Shown here: positions 1 through 8,192 of the stretch, in pieces
Layout of the letters: each line of letters opens with the position of its first letter
Position numbering within the stretch: position 1 is the first letter of the stretch
Assembly (NCBI RefSeq): GCF_900188005.1
Contig: NZ_FZNR01000007.1
Span: 248,001 to 312,000 of the forward strand
Source of the DNA: Actinoplanes regularis
GTDB lineage: Bacteria > Actinomycetota > Actinomycetes > Mycobacteriales > Micromonosporaceae
Length of the DNA: 64,000 bases
Direction: 5' to 3'
The notes under the pieces: generated by a model
The model's database searches: none
Seen by the model: the letters and a program-made list of their open reading frames with translations, nothing else
What the model was told of the DNA's origin: nothing
Program-made: the position numbers and the translations under genes

Positions 1-30
1 CGGGGAGACGCGCCGCACCCAGGGAAAGAT

Positions 31-66
31 GCGCCGGACCCGGGGGAGAGGTGAGCGGTCCGGCGC
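31..66 (-). terminator. Hairpin downstream of the dioxygenase gene
   Basis: A perfect 10-bp inverted repeat, GCGCCGGACC (31-40) and GGTCCGGCGC (57-66), with a 16-nt loop lies 8 nt past the stop codon of the minus-strand dioxygenase. There is no T-tract, as is common in high-GC actinobacteria. Confidence 0.55.
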
Positions 67-74
67 GTCCGGTC

Positions 75-842
75 TCAGGCGGTGACGAAGGAGCGCTTCG
101 CCAGACCCATCCAGAAGCCGTCGATCGGCTGACTCGGGGCCTGGTCGGGGGCACCGGAGGCGCCCAGGGTGAGGAACATCGGGGCGAAGTGCTCGATGGT
201 CGGGTGCGCGTACGGCATGCCGGGGGCCACGGCGCGGAAGTCCGCCAGTTCGTCGACGGCGCCCCGGGACAGGGTCTCCGCGGTCCAGGCGTCGAACTCG
301 CGGGACCAGCCGGGCGCGGCGGCCGTGGGGCTCCAGTCGCGCAGGAACGGCAGCCCGTGCGTGGTGAATCCGGAGCCGGCGATCAGCACGCCCTCGTCAC
401 GCAGCGGGGCGAGCCGGGCGCCGAGTTCGAGCAGCCGGTCCGGTTCGAGGGTGGGCAGCGACATCTGCAGCACCGGGATGTCGGCTTCCGGGTACATGAC
501 GGTGAGCGGAACGTAGGCCCCGTGGTCCAGGCCGCGATCGGTGCGGGCGACCGTCTCGCCATCCGGCATCAGCGCGGCCACCTGGTCGGCGAGGATCGGG
601 GCACCGGGGGCCGGATACCGCACCTCGTAGTAACGCTGGGCGAACCCTCCGAAGTCGTACACCAGGGGCACGGTTTCGGTGGCGCCGAGCATCAGTGGGG
701 CCGACTCCCAGTGGGCGGAGGCCATCAGGATCGCTTTCGGACGGGGGAGGGCGGCCGCGAGGTCGCGCAGTTGCGCGACCCAGGTGGCGTCATCTACCAG
801 GGGCGGAGCGCCGTGGCTCAGGAACAGGGTGGGCATCCGCAT
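75..842 (-). CDS. DODA-type extradiol aromatic ring-opening dioxygenase
   Basis: A 255-aa protein of the class III extradiol dioxygenase (LigB/YgiD, 4,5-DOPA dioxygenase) family, cytosolic and non-haem-iron or zinc dependent. Family features seen are the N-terminal LFLSHGAPP with the first metal-ligand histidine, the ASAHWES segment, RGLDHGAYVPL and SGFTTHGL; the histidines are the expected metal ligands and acid/base residues. I chose the ATG at 842 because GGAGGT lies 4 nt upstream; an in-frame ATG at 917 would give a 25-residue extension without family similarity. The physiological substrate cannot be read from the sequence. A palindrome between the ribosome binding site and the upstream DNA suggests repression by a MarR-like protein not encoded here. 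Confidence 0.85.
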   Translation of the reverse strand: MRMPTLFLSHGAPPLVDDATWVAQLRDLAAALPRPKAILMASAHWESAPLMLGATETVPLVYDFGGFAQRYYEVRYPAPGAPILADQVAALMPDGETVARTDRGLDHGAYVPLTVMYPEADIPVLQMSLPTLEPDRLLELGARLAPLRDEGVLIAGSGFTTHGLPFLRDWSPTAAAPGWSREFDAWTAETLSRGAVDELADFRAVAPGMPYAHPTIEHFAPMFLTLGASGAPDQAPSQPIDGFWMGLAKRSFVTA

Positions 843-852
843 GGTGACCTCC

Positions 853-866
853 GTTGAAACTTCAAC
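853..866. promoter_or_regulatory. Candidate operator palindrome upstream of the dioxygenase gene
   Basis: GTTGAA-AC-TTCAAC is a perfect 6+2+6 palindrome abutting the GGAGGT ribosome binding site (847-852) of the minus-strand dioxygenase. A further TTCAAC half-site lies at 903-908. The arrangement resembles operators of MarR-type repressors; the assignment is inference. Confidence 0.4.
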
Positions 867-917
867 TAACTGACCACCACCGTACGCCGAAATGCTTGAT
901 CCTTCAACTATCCGCAC

Positions 918-1270
918 GGACGCTTACTTACAGTAATAATTGATCTTGAATTTTGCGGCGCGGACGGTCCCGCCCCCGGGCCTGCGGGGGATTGATGGAC
1001 GTTTCGAGTTTGTTAAGTCGGCCGTGATATCCCGGCCCGGCCTGGGTTTATTGATCGACGCTCGAAATACCTGGCAGGACTTGTGATCAACTTCGCCCAC
1101 TATGGAACCGGCATTTGTCCTATCCGGACGTTGCGCATATCGACCGTGTTTGGCAGGCTACACGCGGTCGCGCTACGGGGAGCGCAACGACATTGCTTCG
1201 TGGTACATCACCTTGATTACGTTCGGTGAACTGCGCGGGCATTCCTAAGGCGTCGAAAGGAGAACAAGCC
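918..1270. other. Divergent intergenic region, 353 bp, AT-richer than surroundings
   Basis: This stretch separates the divergent dioxygenase and GPP34 genes and must hold their promoters. It contains several AT-rich islands (for example around 930-960, 1000-1020 and 1040-1070). I found no tRNA-like structure, no convincing small ORF and no promoter pair with good spacing, so the promoters stay unplaced. Confidence 0.5.
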
Positions 1271-1921
1271 GTGGCGTTACCGCCGCAGCTACCGCCCGCG
1301 GACGATCTCTATCTGACCGCGCACGACACGATCCGCGGTAAATCGCTGCTGTCCCCGGCCACGCTCGGGCTCGGTCTGGGCGCGGCACTGCTCGGTGAGC
1401 TCATGCTCTGGCGCCGCGTCGACCTGGTCGAGACGGAGCTGATCGTCATCGACGAGCGCCCGACCGGTGACGCCGCCACCACGGCCCTGCTGGAGCAGAT
1501 CCGGCGCGAGGCGGGCCAGCACGGCGTGCGCAACTGGATCTCGTACCTGTCCACCGGCATCGCCACCGACCTGGTCGAGCGCCGCCTCTCCCGGGGCGGC
1601 CTGATCAAGCGGGTGGAGAAACGGGGCATCCTCGGCACCAAGGTCTCGTTCGTGCCGGCCGACTCGATGACCGCCGGCTGGCCCGCCACCCGCATCCGCA
1701 CCAAGGTCTCCCGCGACGAGCAGCTCGACGTGGCCGACCTGCTGCTCGCCGGGCTGATCCTGGCCACCGGTCTGGACCAGCACGTGCTGGCCACCCTCAA
1801 CGCCCGTGACCGGGCCACGCTGTTCGACCAGTTCCGCCGGCTGTTCCCGGCGATGCTCCAGCAACTCGTCGCGCATGCCGAGGCCGCCGTCGGCGACGCC
1901 GTGCTGGCTCGCCGCGCCTGA
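1271..1921 (+). CDS. GPP34 (GOLPH3-like) family phosphoprotein
   Basis: A 216-aa protein of the GPP34/GOLPH3 family, related to eukaryotic Golgi phosphatidylinositol-4-phosphate binding proteins but common and functionally undefined in actinobacteria. Recognisable family segments are the N-terminal LYLTAHD, the LGLGLGAALLGELMLW helix, and TDLVERRLSRGGLIKRVE followed by a C-terminal helical half ending near LFPAMLQQLV. The GTG at 1271 was chosen because AAAGGAGAA lies 6 nt upstream; the in-frame ATG at 1226 lacks a ribosome binding site. It may be a membrane-associated peripheral protein. The following permease gene starts 46 bp downstream on the same strand, so co-transcription is possible. 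Confidence 0.85.
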   Translation: MALPPQLPPADDLYLTAHDTIRGKSLLSPATLGLGLGAALLGELMLWRRVDLVETELIVIDERPTGDAATTALLEQIRREAGQHGVRNWISYLSTGIATDLVERRLSRGGLIKRVEKRGILGTKVSFVPADSMTAGWPATRIRTKVSRDEQLDVADLLLAGLILATGLDQHVLATLNARDRATLFDQFRRLFPAMLQQLVAHAEAAVGDAVLARRA

Positions 1922-1967
1922 AAAAGCTCCTCCTCCCCTCACCCCCTGAATAAAAATGGAGATTCGC

Positions 1968-3503
1968 GTGTCTTCGACCGCAACCCAACCCGCGGAGAGC
2001 CAACTCTCCAACGCCCTGGCCCGGGACCGGCTCGGCGTCGCCGCCGTCGTCTTCTTCGTGATGTCCGCGGCCGCCCCGCTCACCGTGGTCGCCGGCGTCG
2101 TGCCGACCGGCCTCGCCGTGACCGGCCTGACCGGCATCTCGATCGCGTTCGTCGCGGTCGCCCTGGTCCTGGCGATCTTCTCGGTCGGCTACGTGGCGAT
2201 GGCCCGGCACATCTCCAACGCGGGCGCGTTCTACGCGTACGTCTCCCAGGGCCTCGGCCGCCCGGTCGGCGTCGGCGCCTCGTGGGTGGCGCTGGTCGCC
2301 TACAACATGTTCCAGGTCGCCTCGTACGGCGGCTTCGGCGCGATCGGCCAGCCGCTGTTCCAGGACTGGTTCGGTGTGGACATCCCCTGGTACGTGCTCG
2401 GCCTGGCGGCCTGGGCCCTGGTTGCCGTGCTCGGTGTCCGGGACGTCGCCGTCAACGGCAAGGTGCTGGCCACCCTGCTGGTCGCCGAGATCGCGCTGAC
2501 CGTGGTGTTCAGCGTCGCCGAGTTGCTCTCGGACGGCTTCCACGCCTCGGCCGCCCCGGTCGACGTCTCCAGCCTCACCGGCGCGGGCGCCGGCGCGCTG
2601 CTGGTCATGGCGATCACCGGCTTCGTCGGCTTCGAGCAGTCGGTGGTCTTCAGCGAGGAGTCGCGCGACCCGCGGCGTACCGTCGGGCGAGCCACCTACA
2701 TCGCGATCGCCCTGATCGCCGTGCTCTACGCGTTCGCCTCCTGGGCGATGATCTCCGCCGCCGGTAGCGACAAGGTCGTCGGCCGCGCCGTCGAGGAGGG
2801 CCCGGAGCTCTTCTTCAACCTGGCGGCCGGCCCGCTCGGCACCATCGCGACCGACCTGGGTCACATTCTGTTCCTGACCTCGCTGATCGCCGCGATGATC
2901 TCGTTCCACAACATCATCTCGCGGTACATGTTCTCGCTCGGCCGCGAGGGCGTGCTGCCGCGCATGTTCGGCCGCACCGTGCCGGGCACCGGTGCGCCGA
3001 AGAACGGCTCGCTCGCCCAGTCGGTGGTCGGCCTGATCGTCATCGTGGCCTACGCGGTGGCCGGCTGGGACCCGCTGGTCCAGCTCTTCTTCTGGGGCGG
3101 CACCGGCGGCGGCCTCGGCGTCCTGCTGCTGATCACGCTCACCTCGTTCGCGGTCATCGGATACTTCGCCCGCCACCGTACGGACGAGGACGTCCTGCAC
3201 CGGGTCGTCGCCCCGGTGATCAGCGCGGTGCTGCTGGTGGTCGTCTCCTACCTCGCGCTGGACAACATCGCCACCCTGCTGGGCGTCGAGCCGGGCAGCA
3301 CGCCGGCCATCGTGGTGCCCACGTCGTTCGGCGTGATCCTGGTCCTCGGCGTACTCTGGGGCCTCTACCTGCGCGGCGCCCGCCCGCAGGTCTACAACGG
3401 GATCGGCCTGGGCGCCAACAGCTCTACCACCGGTGGCGGCGGCGGGTTCGCGGCCGCGCTCGCCGAGCCGACGGACCCGGCCGACGGGGGAGCCCGCCGA
3501 TGA
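1968..3503 (+). CDS. APC-family amino acid permease
   Basis: A roughly 511-aa integral membrane protein of the amino acid-polyamine-organocation superfamily, with about 12 hydrophobic segments beginning near residue 25. The N-terminal half carries the family pattern VVFFVMSAAAPLTVVAG (TM1) and GAFYAYVSQGLGRP (after TM2); FVGFEQSVVFSEES is the typical TM6-loop region. A glycine- and serine-rich C-terminal tail follows the last membrane segment. I favour GTG 1968, with GGAG six bases upstream; the ATG at 1956 overlaps that GGAG and would add four residues. Substrate is unknown. The stop overlaps the acetyltransferase start by 4 bp (ATGA), so the two are translationally coupled. Confidence 0.85.
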   Translation: MSSTATQPAESQLSNALARDRLGVAAVVFFVMSAAAPLTVVAGVVPTGLAVTGLTGISIAFVAVALVLAIFSVGYVAMARHISNAGAFYAYVSQGLGRPVGVGASWVALVAYNMFQVASYGGFGAIGQPLFQDWFGVDIPWYVLGLAAWALVAVLGVRDVAVNGKVLATLLVAEIALTVVFSVAELLSDGFHASAAPVDVSSLTGAGAGALLVMAITGFVGFEQSVVFSEESRDPRRTVGRATYIAIALIAVLYAFASWAMISAAGSDKVVGRAVEEGPELFFNLAAGPLGTIATDLGHILFLTSLIAAMISFHNIISRYMFSLGREGVLPRMFGRTVPGTGAPKNGSLAQSVVGLIVIVAYAVAGWDPLVQLFFWGGTGGGLGVLLLITLTSFAVIGYFARHRTDEDVLHRVVAPVISAVLLVVVSYLALDNIATLLGVEPGSTPAIVVPTSFGVILVLGVLWGLYLRGARPQVYNGIGLGANSSTTGGGGGFAAALAEPTDPADGGARR

Positions 3504-4102
3504 CCGAGTTCATCATCCGACCCGCCCGAGCGGACGAGCTCACCGCGATCGGCGCGCTGATCTCGAACTCGTTCGACCACCTCGACGCGGACGCGTACCT
3601 GGTCCCGGTCCCCGCGGACCGGGAGCGGATCATGGCCGACTTCTTCACGCTGGAGACCGAGTACGCCTTCAGCCACGGGAAGGTCGAGGTCATCGACCAC
3701 GAGGACGGCGGCTACGCGGCCGCCGCGGTGTGGTACGACCGGGTCGCCCCGCTGCCGGAGTTCCCGAACTACATGGAGCGGCTGACCGCGCTCGCCGGTG
3801 ACCACCTGGACCGGTTCGGCGCGCTGGGCGAGCTCTTCGAGAAGAACCACCCCACCGAGCAGCACTGGCACCTGCAGTTCCTGGCGGTGCGCCCGTCGCT
3901 GCAGGGCCACGGGCTGGGCGGCAAACTGATGAAGAACGTCCACGACATCCTGGACGAGCAGGGCCTGCCGGCGTACCTGGAGGCCACGAACGAGAACAAC
4001 GTGCGGCTGTACCGCCGGTACGGCTACACGGACATGGACCCGTTCGCGATCCTGCTGCCGGACGGCACCCCGTTCTATCGGATGTGGCGTCCCGTTTCCT
4101 GA
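3500..4102 (+). CDS. GNAT-family N-acetyltransferase
   Basis: A 200-aa GCN5-related acetyltransferase. The acetyl-CoA pyrophosphate-binding motif A is visible as LQFLAVRPSLQGHGLGGKLM (residues about 127-146), followed by the motif B region LEATNENNVRLYRRYGY in which the Tyr near the end is the usual general acid candidate. Coupling to the upstream permease (4-bp overlap) suggests acetylation of a substrate imported by that permease, or resistance to a related compound; this is inference. A strong hairpin terminator follows 12 bp after the stop. Confidence 0.88.
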   Translation: MTEFIIRPARADELTAIGALISNSFDHLDADAYLVPVPADRERIMADFFTLETEYAFSHGKVEVIDHEDGGYAAAAVWYDRVAPLPEFPNYMERLTALAGDHLDRFGALGELFEKNHPTEQHWHLQFLAVRPSLQGHGLGGKLMKNVHDILDEQGLPAYLEATNENNVRLYRRYGYTDMDPFAILLPDGTPFYRMWRPVS

Positions 4103-4114
4103 CGTGTTCCCTCG

Positions 4115-4149
4115 AGAAGGGGTACGGGCGACGAGCCTGTACCCCTTCT
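4115..4149 (+). terminator. Rho-independent terminator after the acetyltransferase gene
   Basis: An 11-bp perfect stem (AGAAGGGGTAC, 4115-4125, with GTACCCCTTCT, 4139-4149) extends inward by a G-T wobble and three more pairs to a GACGA loop. A T/C-rich tail follows on the plus strand. It ends the permease-acetyltransferase unit. Confidence 0.85.
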
Positions 4150-4167
4150 TCCGTTTCTCTGCGGGTA

Positions 4168-4196
4168 TTGACGCGGCCGCACTAGCGTAATTACAT
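4168..4196 (+). promoter_or_regulatory. Candidate promoter of the iol operon
   Basis: TTGACG (4168-4173) is followed after 17 bp by TTACAT (4191-4196), in an AT-richer patch between the upstream terminator and iolC. The -35 is good and the -10 is weak. An interrupted repeat (CCAGG...CCTGG, about 4202-4224) lies just downstream and could be an operator, but it is not a clean palindrome. Confidence 0.35.
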
Positions 4197-4312
4197 CGAA
4201 ACCAGGTCCACTCAGCGTCCCTGGACGATCACCGGCCGCTGACGGCTTGGTTCATCGCGTCCGTGACCGCACGGGACCTGCTCCTCCCGCGTGGATGGCC
4301 GGAGGGACGGAC

Positions 4313-5263
4313 ATGCCCGTACCGGAAGTCCTGACGATGGGGCGGATCGGCGTCGATCTCTACCCGCGGCAGATCGGGGTGCCGCTGGCCGAGGTGCGGA
4401 CGTTCGGCAAGTTCCTCGGCGGCAGCGCGACGAACGTGGCCGTGGCCGCGGCCCGGCACGGGCGGCGGGCGGCGGTGATCACCCGGGTCGGGGCGGACCC
4501 GTTCGGGGACTACCTGCGCACGGCGCTGCGGGACTTCGGGGTCGACGACCGGTACGTCAGCGCGGTCGAGGGCCTGCCGACGCCGGTCACCTTCTGTGAG
4601 ATCTTTCCGCCTGATCGGTTTCCGCTCTACTTCTACCGATACCCCAAAGCCCCGGATCTGGAGATATACCCGTCCGAACTGGACATGGCGGCGATTCGCT
4701 CGGCTGACATCTTCTGGGTCACCGGTACGGGGCTGAGCGCGTCACCGTCGCGCGAGGCGACCCTGGCCGCGCTGAAGGAGCGCGACAGATCCGGAACGAC
4801 GGTCTTCGACCTCGACTGGCGACCCATGTTCTGGAGCTCGCCGGCCGAGGCCCGCCCCTGGTACACCGAGGCGCTGCGGTACACCACCGTGGCCGTCGGC
4901 AACGTCGACGAGACCGAGATCGCGGTCGGCGAGCGCGACCCCGCCCGGGCCGCCGCCGCACTGCTCGACGCCGGTGTGGAACTGGCCGTCGTCAAACAGG
5001 GCCCGGCCGGGGTCAGCGCCGCCACTCGCACCGGGACGGCGTACGCCCGGGCCTGTGAAGTCGAAGTGGTCAACGGCCTCGGCGCCGGCGACGCGTTCGG
5101 CGGCGCCCTCTGCCACGGCCTGCTCGCCGGCTGGGACCTCGGCGCGACGATCCACTTCGCCAACGCCGCCGGCGCCCTGGTCGCGACCCGGCTGGCCTGC
5201 GCCGACGCGATGCCCACCGAAGCCGAGGTCCGGGAGTTGCTCGACGGGGCCGGCCATGACTGA
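4313..5263 (+). CDS. iolC: 5-dehydro-2-deoxygluconokinase (IolC)
   Basis: A 316-aa PfkB-family sugar kinase. It phosphorylates 2-deoxy-5-keto-gluconate (DKG) with ATP in inositol catabolism, yielding the substrate of the IolJ-type aldolase. The N-terminal GRIGVDLYPRQIGVPLAEVR and FGKFLGGSATNVAVAAARHG match the PfkB substrate-binding signature, and GLGAGDAFGGALCHG near residue 260 is the second signature with the catalytic Asp. ATG 4313 is preceded by GGAGG at 7 nt. It is the first gene of the operon and overlaps iolB by 8 bp. The context of iolB and iolD makes the assignment firm. Confidence 0.93.
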   Translation: MPVPEVLTMGRIGVDLYPRQIGVPLAEVRTFGKFLGGSATNVAVAAARHGRRAAVITRVGADPFGDYLRTALRDFGVDDRYVSAVEGLPTPVTFCEIFPPDRFPLYFYRYPKAPDLEIYPSELDMAAIRSADIFWVTGTGLSASPSREATLAALKERDRSGTTVFDLDWRPMFWSSPAEARPWYTEALRYTTVAVGNVDETEIAVGERDPARAAAALLDAGVELAVVKQGPAGVSAATRTGTAYARACEVEVVNGLGAGDAFGGALCHGLLAGWDLGATIHFANAAGALVATRLACADAMPTEAEVRELLDGAGHD

Positions 5264-6149
5264 GGCCCGGGTCAACCCGCTGGTCCGGCACGGCTCCACC
5301 GCCGAGCGCCCGTTCGAGGTAGTGGTCAACCCGGAGAACGCCGGCTGGACGCACAGTGGCCTGCGCGTCGTCCAGCTTCCGGTCGGCGGCCGCGTCAAGT
5401 TCGTCACCGGCGGCGACGAGATGCTCGTCCTCCCGCTGATCGGCGGCTGCGACGTCGCCTGCGACGACGAACGCCTCACCCTGACCGGCCGCCGCTCGGT
5501 CTTCTCCAGGGTCACCGACTTCGCCTACCTGCCGCGCGACGCCGTGGTCAGCCTCCGGGCGCCCAACGGCGGGCGGTTCGCGCTGCCCGCCGCGCGGGCC
5601 CGGCGCCAGCTTCCGTTCCGGTACGGCCCGGCCGAGGAGGTGCCGGTCGAGCTGCGCGGTGCCGGCTCCGCCAGCCGGCAGGTCAACAACTTCTGCACAC
5701 CGGAATCGTTCGAGGCCGACGCGCTGATCGCCGTCGAGGTGCTCACCCCGGGCGGGAACTGGTCGTCGTACCCGCCGCACAAGCACGACGAGCAGAGCCC
5801 CGGCGAGAGCCGCCTGGAGGAGATCTACTACTTCGAGGTGGCGCCGTCGCCGTCCGGCCGGCCCGGCTGCGGCTACCAGCGGGTGTACGGCCACCCGGAC
5901 CGCCCGATCGACGTCTGCGCCGAGGTGCGCAGCGGCGACGTGGTGCTGATCCCGTACGGCTGGCACGGCCCGTCGATGGCCGCCCCCGGCTACGACCTCT
6001 ACTACCTGAACGTGATGGCCGGCCCCGGCGAACGGCGCTGGCTGATCCGCGACGACCCGGAGCACGGCTGGGTCCGCGGCGCCTGGGCGGTCCAGGAGAT
6101 CGACCCACGGCTGCCCCTCACCACGGCCCGGGAGCGGAGACGGACATGA
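5256..6149 (+). CDS. iolB: 5-deoxy-glucuronate isomerase (IolB)
   Basis: A 297-aa cupin-type isomerase that converts 5-deoxy-D-glucuronate to 2-deoxy-5-keto-gluconate. The bicupin protein carries the metal-binding PPHKHDE (about residue 170) followed by EEIYYFEV, and the GDVVLIPYGWHGPSMAAPGY segment with another conserved His. Length matches the family (about 270-300 aa). The ATG lies inside the end of iolC and the stop overlaps the iolD start (ATGA), so translation is coupled on both sides. Confidence 0.93.
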   Translation: MTEARVNPLVRHGSTAERPFEVVVNPENAGWTHSGLRVVQLPVGGRVKFVTGGDEMLVLPLIGGCDVACDDERLTLTGRRSVFSRVTDFAYLPRDAVVSLRAPNGGRFALPAARARRQLPFRYGPAEEVPVELRGAGSASRQVNNFCTPESFEADALIAVEVLTPGGNWSSYPPHKHDEQSPGESRLEEIYYFEVAPSPSGRPGCGYQRVYGHPDRPIDVCAEVRSGDVVLIPYGWHGPSMAAPGYDLYYLNVMAGPGERRWLIRDDPEHGWVRGAWAVQEIDPRLPLTTARERRRT

Positions 6150-8041
6150 AGCATCGGCTCACCGTCGCGCAGGCGGTAGTGCGGTTCCTGGCCAACCAGC
6201 TCACCGAACGCGACGGGATCCGGCAGCGGGCCGTCGCCGGGTTCCTCGGCATCTTCGGGCACGGCAACGTCGCCGGCATCGGACAGGCGCTGCTGCAGGC
6301 CCAGCGCACCGGTCAAGCGGCCTCGGGCCGGGCGGAGATGCCCTACATCCTGGCCCGCAACGAGCAGGCCATGGTGCACACCGCGGTCGGTTACGCCCGG
6401 ATGCGCAACCGGCTGTCCGCGATGGCCTGCACCGCCTCGATCGGCCCCGGCTCCACCAACATGCTCACCGGTGCGGCCCTGGCCACCGTGAACCGGATCC
6501 CGGTGCTGCTGCTGCCCTCCGACGTGTTCGCCACCCGGGTCGCCACCCCGGTGCTGCAGGAGCTGGAGGATTCCCGGTTCGGCGACGTCTCGGTCAACGA
6601 CGCGTTCCGGCCGCTGTCGAAGTACTTCGACCGGGTCTGGCGGCCCGAGCAGCTGCCGCAGGCCCTGCTCGGTGCGATGCGGGTGCTGACCGACCCGGTG
6701 GAGACCGGTGCGGTCACGATCTGCCTTCCCCAGGACGTGCAGGCCGAGGCGTACGAATATCCGGACGAACTCTTCGCCCAGCGGGTCTGGCATGTGGCCC
6801 GCGCGGTCCCCGACCCGCTCGCCGTCGAGGCCGCCGCGGCGGTGATCCGTGGCGCCAAGCGCCCGCTGATCGTGGCCGGCGGCGGGGTGATCTACTCCGA
6901 GGCGTCCGGACAGCTGGACCGCTTCGCCCGGGAGACCGGCATCCCGGTCGCCGACACCCAGGCCGGCAAGGGCGCGCTCAGCTGGGACCACCCGAACGCG
7001 GTCGGCGGGCTGGGCGCGACCGGCAGCCCGGTGGCGAACCGGCTGGCCGGCCACGCCGACGTGGTGCTCGGCGTCGGGACCCGGTACTCGGACTTCACCA
7101 CCGCCTCGCGGACCGCGTTCCGGCACCCGCAGGTCCGGTTCGTCAACCTCAACGTGGCCTCCTTCGACGCCGGCAAACTCTCCGCGCTGCCGCTGGTCGC
7201 CGACGCCCGGGCCGGTCTCGCGGCGCTGCGCCCGGCGCTGCACGGGCGGCGTTTCACCGGTGACTTCCACGACGATGTGGCCGCGTGGAACGCCACCGTC
7301 GACCGGGCGTACCGGAAGAGGTCCGGCGAGCTGCCCACCCAGGCCGAGGTGATCGGCGTCGTGAACGACGCGTGCGGAGCGCGCGACGTCGTCGTCCAGG
7401 CGGCCGGCAGCCTCCCCGGCGACCTGCAACGACTCTGGCGGGCCGGCGATCCGAAGCAGTACCACGTCGAGTACGGCTACTCCTGCATGGGCTTCGAGAT
7501 CGCCGGCGCGCTCGGGATCAAGCTGGCCGACCCGTCCCGCGAGGTGTACGCGCTGGTCGGCGACGGCTCCTACCTGATGATGGCGCAGGAGATCGTCACC
7601 GCGATCGCCGAGGGCGTGAAACTGATCGTGGTCGTCGTCCAGAACCACGGCTTCGCCTCCATCGGCGCCCTCTCCGAGCAGGTCGGATCGCAGCGGTTCG
7701 GCACCAGCTACCGGTTCAAGAACGCGCAGACCGGCGACTACGACGGCCCGCTGCTCCCCGTCGACCTGGCGCTGAACGCGGAGAGCCTGGGGGCCGCGGT
7801 GATCCGCTGCCGGACCGCGGCCGACCTGGCCGAGGGGCTGAAGCGGGCCCGCGAGGCGGACCACCTGACCGTCGTGCACGTCGAGACCGATCCGCTCGCC
7901 ACCGGCCCCGGTTCGGACTCGTGGTGGGACGTCCCCGTCGCCGAGGTCGCCACCCTGCACAGCACCCGGCACGCCCGCGCCGGATACCTGGAGGGCAAGC
8001 GCGACCAGCGGCATCATCTGCGACCCGGAGGGCAAGCATGA
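6146..8041 (+). CDS. iolD: 3D-(3,5/4)-trihydroxycyclohexane-1,2-dione acylhydrolase (IolD)
   Basis: A 631-aa thiamine-diphosphate enzyme. It opens the ring of trihydroxycyclohexane-1,2-dione to give 5-deoxyglucuronate. The order is that of the family: an N-terminal pyrimidine-binding domain (YILARNEQAMVHTAVGYARM, with the conserved Glu), a central domain starting near residue 230, and a C-terminal PP domain with the GDGSYLMMAQ...VVVVQNHG Mg/ThDP motif from about residue 470. The start overlaps iolB. The stop overlaps the first of two short repeat ORFs that separate iolD from mmsA. Confidence 0.95.
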   Translation: MKHRLTVAQAVVRFLANQLTERDGIRQRAVAGFLGIFGHGNVAGIGQALLQAQRTGQAASGRAEMPYILARNEQAMVHTAVGYARMRNRLSAMACTASIGPGSTNMLTGAALATVNRIPVLLLPSDVFATRVATPVLQELEDSRFGDVSVNDAFRPLSKYFDRVWRPEQLPQALLGAMRVLTDPVETGAVTICLPQDVQAEAYEYPDELFAQRVWHVARAVPDPLAVEAAAAVIRGAKRPLIVAGGGVIYSEASGQLDRFARETGIPVADTQAGKGALSWDHPNAVGGLGATGSPVANRLAGHADVVLGVGTRYSDFTTASRTAFRHPQVRFVNLNVASFDAGKLSALPLVADARAGLAALRPALHGRRFTGDFHDDVAAWNATVDRAYRKRSGELPTQAEVIGVVNDACGARDVVVQAAGSLPGDLQRLWRAGDPKQYHVEYGYSCMGFEIAGALGIKLADPSREVYALVGDGSYLMMAQEIVTAIAEGVKLIVVVVQNHGFASIGALSEQVGSQRFGTSYRFKNAQTGDYDGPLLPVDLALNAESLGAAVIRCRTAADLAEGLKRAREADHLTVVHVETDPLATGPGSDSWWDVPVAEVATLHSTRHARAGYLEGKRDQRHHLRPGGQA

Positions 8042-8192
8042 GCGAGCTTGCGAGCGAATCAATCAGCACAGTCGTCTGCTCATGGCGCGGGAGCGCAGCG
8101 GAGGTGGCGGTGTGAGGGAGCTTGCGACCGAATCGATCAGCACAGTTGTCTGCTCATGGCGACGCCGGAGCGCAGCGGAGGTGGCGGCATGA
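8038..8192 (+). repeat. Tandem two-copy element encoding overlapping 25- and 26-codon peptides
   Basis: Two diverged copies of a roughly 77-bp unit lie between iolD and mmsA. Copy 1 (8038-8115) is an open frame beginning MSELASESISTVVCSW, 25 aa. Copy 2 (8112-8192) begins with GTG and reads VRELATESISTVVCSW, 26 aa. All junctions are 4-bp overlaps: iolD/copy 1 (ATGA, 8038), copy 1/copy 2 (GTGA, 8112) and copy 2/mmsA (ATGA, 8189). Each copy ends with GCAGCGGAGGTGGCGG, so copy 2 supplies the ribosome binding site of mmsA. Two of the differences are synonymous and two are conservative or short. I do not recognise the peptides. They may be translated, or the frame may only be kept to preserve coupling. 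Confidence 0.75.

Noticed and set aside
1104-1132. ECF-sigma promoter (GGAAC ... CGTT) upstream of the GPP34 gene
   Set aside because: The spacing is about 20-22 bp instead of 16-18 and the -10 is weak.
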